Assembly: GCF_001949145.1 (NCBI RefSeq)
Contig: NW_019091404.1
Coordinates: 2,377,173-2,441,172 of the forward strand
Direction of reading: 5' to 3'
DNA from: Acanthaster planci
Lineage: Eukaryota; Echinodermata; Asteroidea; Valvatida; Acanthasteridae
DNA length: 64,000 nucleotides
The translations under genes were made by a program, and so were the position numbers. The notes beneath the pieces were generated by a model. That model made no database searches. It saw nothing but the letters and a program-made list of their open reading frames with translations, and had not been told where the DNA came from. This document shows, piece after piece, positions 12,101-24,100 of this stretch (the stretch's first letter is position 1; every line of letters begins with the position of its first letter).

Positions 12101-15100
12101 AAACTTGGATGTTTAGATGTAAATTCTTCAAAGTCAACTGCTTAAAAATCACAAAACTATTAGGCACCATTGCAATTTTCGGTCTTCTTTTTTTTTTTTT
12201 TTATTTAAAAGCAATTCCACTGCCTGTGCTGTACATTTGTGCATGCACAAGCACACGTACATGTGTATGTGCATCTGCTTTTTAAAACAAAAGAAATTGA
12301 GAATCACTACTGCATGCCGACAACGTGAATGAACTTTACAAGGATGGAAAGGGTTGGAATCAATCTGTAGATTCAGTTTATGTCAAAAGGAAGGACGGGA
12401 GGAAGGAAGAAGTTTTCAGGATCTGATATTTACATGTGTGAGTGAACATTGAATATGTTGATCTCTGACATCGGTGAAAGCAAAATAAAGGACTACTTCT
12501 CATTGTTTTCGTGTTTTGGTTCCAGTATACGCTGATACAGGACGCAGATAGCTGGAGTGCCACATGTTTAGCTTCATTCCCAGCTTGCCATTTTCACGCC
12601 TCTAATTTGGCCTTCTGAGCAGCAAATTTGGAAAGATGACAAAAATACTTGCAGTTCATCTTCAGGCACCATCATAAATAATTCCCTTCCACTGCCTCCC
12701 TTGGTCGGAAAAAAAAAAAGGAGACAGAAAAGATGAATCAGTTTCACTAAAAGGCCCTGTCCACTAATCACGTAATGGAATTAAAGGAATCCAATCGCAG
12801 TAAATGAATGGCCCGACCCAAGGTCGGCAGCGCAGGGAGGAAAGCACAAAAAACGGCGATTATTATTTCTTGTTATTAATGGCAAGGATAATAAGCTGCG
12901 TGTGTTTGCGCCCAGCCTGGTGAGCAATCTCATTTTGTCCGTTTGTTATGAATATTGGGTAAATTTTGACCGATTGGTATGAGGCAGATTAATAAACAGA
13001 CCTGGAGGGGAAATTGAATGTCAGGCTGCTTCAGTGGTTAGCTGATATTCCAGTGGTGTACATTTTTTTGGTATTCCTTGGTTGATATACATGTATGTAC
13101 ATGTTCTGGATTCTCAGTGTTTTCTTTGTATTGTAACGTAAAGTTCTTATATTTCCCATTTTGTGTTCTAAACAGGATATTATGCAGGTGTTGGATGAAT
13201 AATTGATAAGGTCATAAAACAAGCTGGAACTTTCTGTTTTCCATAGAAAATATACAGAAAATGGAAGAGAAGAATGCGAGTGAACGTAAAAAAGATGCCC
13301 TCCAGAAGTACATCCATCGACACGCCAACCTCCATGTCCCAGATCTGACCCGGTTTCATGGAGCACGCTCCAGCACCTCTCCAGAAGACACTGGTTCCCA
13401 ATTGCCTCTGAGTACCTGTGACAGTAGCGACATCCCCAACCAGGGCAGTCTGCTCGGGAGTGATGCCACGCCACAGTTGGCCTCGCAAGCTGGCGTCGGA
13501 GGCAAAGTGGCCTCGTTACCGCAGGCTAGCGAGCCTCAGTCTAAGATGAGACTTGCCCCACCGTTGGGGAAGACAACAAAGACCGTGAAGGACCTCATCA
13601 ATGAGCAGAAAGGGAGAGAAGAAGGGGCAGAGTTAGAGGAGGGGGATGAAGATTTCCGACCGCGACGGTTCTCCAAGTACGACTTCTTCATTCAGAGCTT
13701 AGAAGCAGGTACGACTTTCATGTTTTTAAATCCTGACGGTTTTTTGCACTATCAAATGAAAACGTAACAAAGTATGTTTTGTATCATTCATGTGCATATA
13801 CATGCAGGTGTACAAATGCGTGCATGATGTCACCTCTTAGGAAATGGTACTTCAATTACGAAGCGCCCTCATTCGCTCATGCACGGCACGCATAGCATCC
13901 GTTGTGGCCATATTTATGTCTTGTTACAATAGTTTCAGAAATCTTTTACAATGTATTTGGCTCACTGAACAGGGGTAGCAGTGCTCTGACTTGATCAAAG
14001 TATAACCAATATCAAGTTACCCAAGAAATTAATAGTTCACAAGTATACACTTGCCACGTCCTGAAATGTACGAACATGTAATCAAGCACTCCTACAAAGT
14101 ACAGTTTTACATGTAATCGTTATAAATGGGAAAAGGTTGGCATAGAATGCCCAACAGCAGTCCGGTCTGAGGATGTAAGATAACTCTGGCGGGAGCATAA
14201 ATGTTATATTAATAGAAATCAAAACTCACTGAACCCTATCTTGTGTTGGGATAGCGCTCTTTACCACTTAACCTTTCCAAAAGGCAGGAAAAGGGAAGTT
14301 TCACAAAGCCTAGAAAATATCAAATAGTTCATCCCCCAAAATAGTCATGAATAGTTGCATTGTTAAAGAGGGGTTGTGTTTTCACTGTGCTGGGTGCGCT
14401 ACCATGCGTTTACCGGTAGCTTAAGGGATGAAACTCCTTTTTTTAGCCTCAGTTGTGATGACAGTTGATGAGTTGGTTCTGAAACACTGTTTTCTGTGGG
14501 AAAAGATTGCGCTTGTAATCTGACGGGAATACTGTCTTGCACAGCTGTGTCATCAGTGCAACATTTTCTGATAAAAGTTATACTTACATGCACATGTACA
14601 GTTTATGCAGTTAGCATGAATCCATCTTTCCATAAGGCCTACATTTCCTGGGACATATACATGTATTTAAAGTAATTGATTCATTACTCTTCTTGGGCAT
14701 TTAATGTACATTCTGATTTGAGGTCAGAACACAAAGAATCGGAACTTGTCCTTTGGTTGAAATTGTTGCGAAATGCACAGAGGAGATTTTTGTTGTGGGA
14801 ATGTGTTTCTTTACAGTCTTCCAGTGTGAAAGATACATGTAATGTACCAGTATATGTACTTTTCTCAAGACCCTAGGGGGTTATGGTTAAAGAAACAATG
14901 AAACAATCATGGCCTCTGCTAATATGAGGGTTCTGCTAATATGAGGGTAAAGCATGAGAAATCCTGTACTTGTACGATTAATAAAACAGGCATCCAACTT
15001 TGCACAGATCGGCTGATTTCCTCATTTATCACTTCACACTCATGCCGTTGAAAAGCATTGTATGAAGTCTTGTAAAGATTGGAATTTCCCCGTTTCTTGT

Positions 15101-18100
15101 CAACATCCAAGTTGCATGCCTGATAAATGAAAGAGGATAACTTGTAACAGAAAGAAATGTTGCTCCAGCATTGTGCACATCGCATATTTTAATGGTGTCA
15201 TTACCAACAGGTCAAGCGATCGACTATTCGGCCCATCGCATCTCCAAATATGACAGCTACATCCGCAAGTTGAAAGCAGGTGAGGCCATACACAAAGTCA
15301 TAGGTCGAAGGCAGAGCGCGTCGCAGAAGATCCGGGACATTATTAGCACCCAGATCCATCGGAAGCATGAACAGGGCAGTGATGGGGCACCCGGAGATGA
15401 AGAGGAGGATAATGAAATAGTGAGTGAGAAGACAGCAGAAGCCTTCAATCCTATCGTCAACAACCACATCAAGACCTCCAAGTATGCCTCCAAGTACGAC
15501 TACTTTCTCAACAAGCTCCGGAAAGGCGACGACGTCAACCCCTTCGAGATCACCCTGTCTAACGCAGCCTCGACCTCCGGCTCTGAGACAACCTCAAACA
15601 GCGGTCCCTCACCGTCCACCAGCAGCCATGGAGCACTGCTGGACTACACTGGCCAAGCGGGGGACCAGGGAAATCTGGTCATTACTGAGGAACCAGAGCA
15701 GCGCGAGCTATCCTTTGCAGAAGGGACAGGCAAGAGGAACATCTCCAATGGCCTGGCCAAGATGGTCAAAGATGAGATCACGCCGGGAGAGATGAATGTC
15801 TTCAGCAAGTACATCTCAAGGTACATGTATGTTGGCACAGTTTTTGATGTATGCAAAGTGAAGCTTTAAGTCCATTGTTGAATTTGTTAAAAAATTGTGT
15901 CAGCCAGGTGAAATTTTTGAATTTTAATTTAAATTATCATACCGGTATTTGATGATGTGTGCATTGATTTCAATGTTTTACAGTATTCTCAATTAGGAAA
16001 TTTTTTAGTTCACCAAATCAATTTTAATCCAAAGTCCCTTTGAATTTGATGGTTGAGAATAACTTCACGTATGGATGGCCATTTGGGTTTACTTCATCAC
16101 TGGCTCTGTAAAACACTGGTACTTTACTCCATTGATGTAGCCGGTGGGGGGGGGTGCACGTGTCCCCGCCACAAATTCCGGTGCCTCCCAGGTCCCCCCC
16201 CCCAAAAAAAAACGGATGAATGGATATTGAACAAGGCTGACATAAACTTGCCCCTCAAAAAGCACACCACTGAAAGCTGGTGCCCCCCATAAGATGCTGG
16301 TGCCCCCCCATAAGATGCTGGTGCCCCCCCATAAGACGCTAGTGCCTCCCATAAGACGCTGGTGCCCCCATAAGACACTGGTGCCCCCCATAAGATGCTG
16401 GTGTCCCCCCATAAGACNNNNNNNNNNNNNNNNNNNNNNNNNNNNNNNNNNNNNNNNNNNNNNNNNNNNNNNNNNNNNNNNNNNNNNNNNNNNNNNNNNN
16501 NNNNNNNNNNNNNNNNNNNNNNNNNNNNNNNNNNNNNNNNNNNNNNNNNNNNNNNNNNNNNNNNNNNNNNNNNNNNNNNNNNNNNNNNNNNNNNNNNNNC
16601 CATAAGACGCTGGTGCCCCCCATAAGACGCTGGTGCCCCCCCTTGTACAGTACCTCCCTCCCACTAGTAAAATCCTAGCTACACCACTGCTTTACTTCCA
16701 ACTGGTAACCCTTCTCTTGTGGCCTTTGGCAGATACTCTGGTTCAGCGCATTGTGGCCATCTGCATTGTGTCTACCAATACAAAGAACATTACCATTGCA
16801 ACGATGAAGGCTGCAATTTTGCTGTAAGTACCATCGGTTGGAAATTTCCTTTTTACACCAACTATCAGTCCGTTGGATTTCTTTTGTTTTATTTTTTTTA
16901 TACCAAATGTATTCAACTTCCAGGGTGCCTTATTCATTCCTAGAACTTTTAGACAAAAATAAATCTAAGGCTTTCACTTTCCTTATCGCAAAAGTTGAGT
17001 TGAAAACAAAGAAAGAAAAGTGCAAGTTTCACAGGCGGACCTCAAATGTGTTTCACACGAATCTATGTTACCCTAAGTCCCTATCTTACTCTTGAAATAC
17101 GACCACTTGAAATCAAAAGAAAAAGCTCAATTCTGATCCAAGATATTTCATTTCAAATTATTCTTGTCCACTCTCTTTAGTCTCACTCTCAACCACAGGT
17201 ACTTGTTCTACCAATTATCTGCTTCTTACAACACATTCCGTGACTACTATCTGGAACATCTTTGGTATTTTCTTTAAACAAAGCTCTGTTTTGTAATTCT
17301 GATCTTGAAATTTGTCTTTCACTTAGGAAGGAACTTTCAGTTTTTGTCTGCTTCTCACCCGTTTTGCCTTTGCCACAGGCTACGTGATTTTTTTTTTCAC
17401 TTGAAAATAGGACGATTAATGGAGGTTTACATTGTGTGACATCTGTTATATATATTTGTTGACAAGTTTTATATCAACAGTGCTGGACAATTGGTTGTTA
17501 GTGTTCACTGGGAATATTTATTTGGCTCATTTATAGCTATCAAAATGCAGCAGGTTGTAGTGTTAAAAAGGGAAAAAAGAACCTATACATTTAGGTGCAT
17601 ATCTTATTCAAATTTTTGTATGTGCAATAAATGTGGGTAATTCCAGAAATTAAAGGTCCAAAAATGGGACATTTTTGTGTCCCTGTTACATCTGGCCTTT
17701 GTTATTTGACATGGAAATACCACCAGAATTGATTTCAAACTGTTACTATTTGTTTGGTAGCTAATTTGCATTAATTCACCACTCTTAGAAATTGTGTTCT
17801 GAACTTACAGAATCATATGTCAGATGTGACAGGGACATGAAAAAAAATGGACCCCTAATTTCTGGAATTACCCATGTCCATCTTCCAAGTCGATTGCCCT
17901 TGGACAACTTACATGTAGATGTGAACAGAAACCATCAGAAGAGAGGATAAAGTTGCTGCAAAAACTCCAGAAGTTGCTAACTTACGTGAATGTACCGGTA
18001 TATCAAACTGTCCCAGGAACTAGACATTTTTCAGCCCAAGTAGCCCAAAATTCACCTAAAACCCTCCCGTGAATTTCAGCATTCAAAGGATTCAGTCCCA

Positions 18101-21100
18101 AGCTATTGAATTAATAATAATAACGTGTAGGGTGCAAATTCCATAATTATGGTCAAATGCGCTTACCAATTAAACAAATAAAACTTCCATTATACCAGTA
18201 AAATACAATAAACCAATAAAACACTTGAAACTTATACATTACCCAATCACAAGACAAAAAAGTTTAAAACCAGCAGTTACATTTATAAGATGGCTTGATT
18301 TCCCCTTGCACAGTGTGCAGATATATTGATAGGAAAAATTCAGGAAGGGACTTGAGTAGAATCCAAATGCCTCGGGACAGGGAAGTTGGCATGGAAAAGA
18401 TGGAGGATTTTAAAGGCATACAACAGACAACTTGGGAAATGGAGTGATCATTTTTTGTAGGTTTTAAATACATTTACTGGTAGAGCTAAAGAAAGTTTTG
18501 TGTGGCAAGTAGTGGTATCCGCTCTGAGCTGAAGTGCGCCCCCAATCAGCAAAAGAAAGACAGGTGATTACAAGCGGGTTCTTGCACGCGTTCTGCGTGT
18601 ACGCAAAGACCAATATTGTACATGCCGGAATGAATTAGTTACGCGTGCTCTGCATCAAACACGCATGTACCGGTATTTGTGCTCTTCATGGCACGCCATG
18701 CGGTGAGCACCAATAAAAACACGCCCTCTTTTGTTCCGCTCGGAGCGGATAGTAGAAGTCTTGAATTTGGAACATATACTGTACTGTACTTGACATGTAC
18801 ATTCACACTGAGGTCTTACTTGTGCGAAGAAACTAAAAATATTGCTGTGTCTCTTAAGGCCTCATTCAAATAGTCATGCCCCCTGTACATGTACAGGTTC
18901 CTACACATACATGTATGTACATGGGAAGCACCCCCAGTCGGTAGCCATGGGGCTTCCATAGGTGCATATACAGTGTACATCCACAGCCATAGCATTTAGA
19001 CATAGCCATAGCTGTTGGCTCTCTGCATCATGTAGCGATAAACTAGTATGTGAATGCACTGTGATCTGCACTGAATGGTTCTTGCAAGAAGGCTCAGTTG
19101 CACCACTTACAGGGCCTGCTTGGAGTCAACAGTGTTATCATTCATTTTCACTCCGAGAACAATAGGCACTCTCAGTGTTCATCATAAAAATAAGAAACTT
19201 TTAAAGATGAATCACAGAATGCCTCATCTTCCTCTCGGGGATTGTTTGTTAATTTATTATTTTTTTTTTGCCGAGGAATTAGACAAAAAAGGCCAGCTTT
19301 TCATCAGTCACTTCCAGTAGTGATTATCCCCTTTAATACCACTTCCTCCCAGTATCAAAGCAGAAGCTCTGATTGCTGTGCAACTCGGCAGAAAAAAACA
19401 AGACCAAATAATGCGATTGGAGAGTGGAGCCAGATTTTTGAGTAGCTTTGTGGGGAAATTGAAAGAAAGGAAGCGGCTGCACAATGACGGGAAATTGTCG
19501 ACTTCCCACACGATTTGGAACGAAATAATATGAGCAAAAAAAGAGCAGTAGTGAAAGTGAGAGTCTGGTTTCTATGATTCTCCAGCTTAGGAAATTAAGT
19601 CTTTTTCCTGTTTTTGTTCTGCCGTTGTTTGCCATTTAGTTAAATTCCTGTTTGAATTAGGACTTATTCTTCGATGGAACTTGTCTTTCACTGCCTGAAG
19701 GTCTGGTTGAAATGATAATAATTGCCTGGTCTAATCTTACAACAAAACTCCAGATGTTTTTGTGTCAAATGGCATGTACATATACACACACTGTAGTTGT
19801 GATTTTAAAGAAAGTCTCCAGCCTTGATACATTTTTCTTTAAGATAAGTTTCTGTTCTTAGTTTTGTTCTGAGACGGTGAGCATGTGATTTGTGCAGTCA
19901 TCTTTTGAAAAGTGTTGCAATGTTCTTAAACAGGGAAGTGAACTTTGCTAGAATTTTATTTTGAATACTTCCTAAGTGAAAACCCTGTGAAATCTGCATG
20001 TAATTTCCTGAACATTTGTTGTTGAAACCTTCTTAAAACATCCAAATTATTCAACGTTCAGGAAAACCAGTGACATGTTCTTTATACTTTCCTGCAAAAT
20101 CCTCCAAATTTCCTGGTGGAGTCTGAAGGATCATGAAAGATTAGAGTTTGTTAAGTTGTTTTTACTTCTGGGAATGAGAGTGACCTTAGGTACATGCCCA
20201 TGTAAGACATGCTTACACATGCATGTACATTGCCTGTATGCAAGAAGCACAGGTAAAAGTTTGACTTTAGGAATCAAACCTTATGTATTTGTGGTTTTTG
20301 TCAGTATTTACTCAAATAAATGGAAAACAAATCTTTTGGAGCGTTTACAAGTAAGGAAAAAAGCCCATTTTGGAATAAGACATATACTCAGTAAACTTTG
20401 AAAAATGCCCAGTGTGCTATTTAACAAATCCGAATCTTGAAACCAAATTTTGCTACATGAAAACATTGTTGATCTAACCTCTCGTTTGACATCTTGGCAA
20501 GTATTTGACAAAGATTAAAGTTCAAGCTTAGACTTCAGGAAACAGAGCAGATTCCATTGTTACATTGTAACCCAAAACTTCAGCTAAAATTCAAAACATG
20601 CCCGCATGCCAACAGGATCTAGAAATGCTACACAGTCAAGCGGATCACCGAGTAGGAAATGTGCTATCTGCAAAAACCCCATGGCTTCCCCATATTTGGT
20701 GTTGTATCCAGCCTGATAAAAAAAGCTGGAAGTGGATCTTATTTCAAAGTCCGAAGAATTCTTCCTTTGCATGGATAACAGTAGCTATTTGTCAATTGAA
20801 ACAATTTCCTCAGTTAGTTTTTGTAAATAAGGAATTCAGAGAAAATGAGAAACATTATCTTTTTGGAGGTTTCAAATTGAGTCCTCACAAAGCTCACCAT
20901 GAGCCAATGATGAATCCAAGTCACAAGCTGTCCAGAAGAACTGTGACAGAGGTAGTTAAGGAAGGCATGAGATTTTTTAGAATTTTCCTGATTTCAGGCT
21001 TTTTTCATCAGGATTTTCTAGCTTTCATGATTTTTCAAACCTACATCTGGAAAAGTATGAGTTTACCATTAAGGTGTTTTTATGTACATTGTATAAGAGT

Positions 21101-24100
21101 TAATTTAGGGGTGCCTTGAGGCAAACACAACTGTTTACCACAGACCCTAAGCTACTTACAGCCCTCAAAACCTGTGGTGATTATTTGGTGGAAAGTCCAT
21201 TTCCTTAAAATGGCACCCGTTGTTTTGTTCTTGTTCATCGCCTGTGAATTGCGACTTGTGCTAGGAACCCAAGACAACTCTGCCCAGTTTGTTATCTTGG
21301 CCAGAAAGGCTGAGAACCGTACTGAGGAACGCATATATACTGACATACATGTACATGTACATGTACATCTACACATGCTCAGCAGTGTCCCAGATCCAAA
21401 GGCAAAATAATTCTTGATGAAGTCAAACGATTTCTTGCTGAACAGTCTCTGGCCAGATTTCAATCGCAACAAAAATAGTCGATGCCTCAGGAAAGAACAC
21501 TTCAAAACCATGTGATTTTGTAGGTCATGAGCTTCATATTTCTTCTCTGTTATTTCCTGTTCAAGTAAATTTAAAAAATGAGGACAACATGCTTTCAAAT
21601 TTAAGTAAAGATCATCTATTATTGAGTCATCAATGATTCATTCATAACACATGTACATGGATACACACGTACCCAAGCCATAAAACTTACCTCGAAAAGA
21701 AACAAACAGCAAGAAAAACAAGAAAACAATGATACGTATTTCCAAATCAGAAAACTTTTGAGAATGAAAGGTGACTGTCAACATTAACCTATCCACATGG
21801 GTCTCTCTATTGTCATTTTGGGGAGGGGGGGGCTTGTAGTCAAAAATTTTCACAGTACAAGTCCTGTAACAGTGAGTCCTCTGGTGTCTGTCTCGTCTCC
21901 AACAGTCACAAGTAGCATTGGTCAGGTTACAGGTTACAAGTGAAGGCTCAGGTTGTAGTCAAGTTTCAGTCCAAGATACAAAATAGAAATGGTTTCGTTT
22001 CACTTCAGGATGAATGACATCAGTTCTTATTCAATTCTTGTTCACATGTATAAACCAAGCTTATAATGTCCAGTTGCACGTAGACAGTTTCAGTTTGAAG
22101 TGATTAGTACCAAAAATCAAGAATATTAATTCACTGTTTAACTGATGATGTACAGGCTTTTTTAATCCAAAATGGACTCCAAACCAAGACCCAATCTAAG
22201 TCATGTATTGCACCAAATCGCCATACGGTACATGCACTTATTAGCATTGATCAAGAAGGTACGATTGAAGATGTTGGGACATCATTCTAAGCTGCAGCAC
22301 TATTCATTGGTCATTGTTCCAGAGATTCACACGTAAGGAGGATGTCGTCCGTCATTATAACTGGCACAAGAGACGCGATAACTCCCTCCAGCATGGCTTC
22401 ATGCGTTTCAGCCCCTCAGATAACTGCAGTCCTTACTACCCAGATTGCACCATCAACCTCAAGCATACCCACTACCATTGCTTACAGGTAAGCTCATCAC
22501 AGTTTGTGAAAACAAAAAACCTAGTTTATGGCCTTGTCCGTATCACTTGGCTGCAGCTTGAAATTACACTGAGTATATGATAGCCATGTGTACTTTCAAG
22601 CTATAGCCAAGCTAATTCAGACATGGCCTACAGTATGTGGTAAGTATCAGCTTTGAACCTGCAGCTACAAGTAGTGTGCATGTCATTTTGGCTGGTAACC
22701 TGTTTTTGCTCAGCAAGTATTTTCTCCAATTTGCACCTGTATCTAAAAGTCTTCATTTACATGTGCATTGATATCCATGACAAGTCACATTACCTGATGC
22801 TCACATACGGGACATGTACATTGTATGCCTGTTAAATACTAATTGGGTGTTTTGTGCATAAATTTCTGTTACTAGAGGTTTTTTATAGTATACTGTCAGG
22901 ATCAAAGGTTTTTTTGTAAAAAAAAAAAAACAAGTCAAACAGTTCACATCGGCTTTGCCATGATATTATGTTGGGGCATGGTCCTTAACCCTATTTTTGA
23001 CCTCATGGCACATACACATCACATGATTTGTGTAAACAGCTGTCTGACATGGTACAGATACATCTAGGGAGTCTTGACTGGGCGTGGGAGTTGGGTTTGT
23101 CCTTCGCAAACTCGGAAATGTACCTCGTGTTTAAAGGGTACCATGCAGCCTGAAGAGTTAACATCATGCAAGGTATATGTATCTGGTGCTTTACAGCTGA
23201 GATTGATCATTTGTAGAACTGTAATGAGGCATTACATTTGACTGCCTCGTCATTGCCAATGATGTTTGCCTGGGAGCCTTTTGAAGTGGCTCCCTATTAT
23301 TTCATTTTCTAACAGAGGTGCCCTTGACCCTGAAAAATTGTCTTGCCCTTCAAAGAGCAAAGTTTAAGTCTAATTTCAGGAACGTTTAGTCCAGGAAAAT
23401 ATTTGTCACCACCAGATATTTGTTAAATTGGAGGATTAGTTACAATACCACCTGCATTTTTTTTCCTGGAATGGACTGATATATCTATTATTATTCATTT
23501 CCTGTACTGAAATTAAAGATCTTCATAACACCAATTGGTGTTATGAACCAGTGTGTAGCTGGCATTCCTACATGTATACATTTACAAATACCTGGACTGG
23601 AAAGAATGTCTGCTTTTAGACTTTCAAAGAAAACCTGATAAAAGTATTTCCTGAAAACTAACCACAGAGTGAAATACATGGAGTCATGATGGAAAGCATG
23701 TCATTGATGCATGTCAGGCTAGGTTGGACTTACACTTGGTCCAAAGTGGTGGAACTCAAGTCTCATGGCATTAGATAATCTGAGAATTTGTTTGAGGCAT
23801 ATTATTAAATTTTGTTTTTCAACCTCCACAAACAATCAGAGTGGCTGCAACAAGGTCTACACTAGCACCTCCGATGTCCTGACCCACGAGAACTTCCACA
23901 AGAAGAACATGTCCCTCATCAATGAGGGCTTCCAGCGCTTCCGGGCCACGGAGGACTGCGGCGTGCCCACCTGCACCTTCTACGGCCATAAGACCACACA
24001 CTTCCACTGCCGCCGCCCAGGCTGCGACTTTGTCTTCAAGAATAAGTGCGACATCGAGAAGCACAAGACCTACCACATCAAGGATGACATCTACCGCAAG

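Larger units (their letters stand above)
16130..16689. mobile_element. hAT-like non-autonomous element with internal minisatellite
   Basis: The left end is CATTGATGTAGCCGG. The right end read on the minus strand is CAGTGGTGTAGCTAGG, a degenerate inverted repeat with the CAGTG start typical of hAT elements. The outer flanks are CTTTACTC (16122-16129) and CTTTACTT (16690-16697), a 7-of-8 match fitting the 8 bp target duplication of that superfamily. The interior is a G/C-run-rich 20 bp minisatellite and an assembly gap, with no transposase frame. It sits in CASZ1 intron 3. Confidence 0.65.

Noticed and set aside
16089..16664. Long open frames through the minisatellite (Gly/Ala/Tyr-rich repeats)
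   Set aside because: Produced by a 20-21 bp repeat and a run of Ns; no conserved protein sequence.
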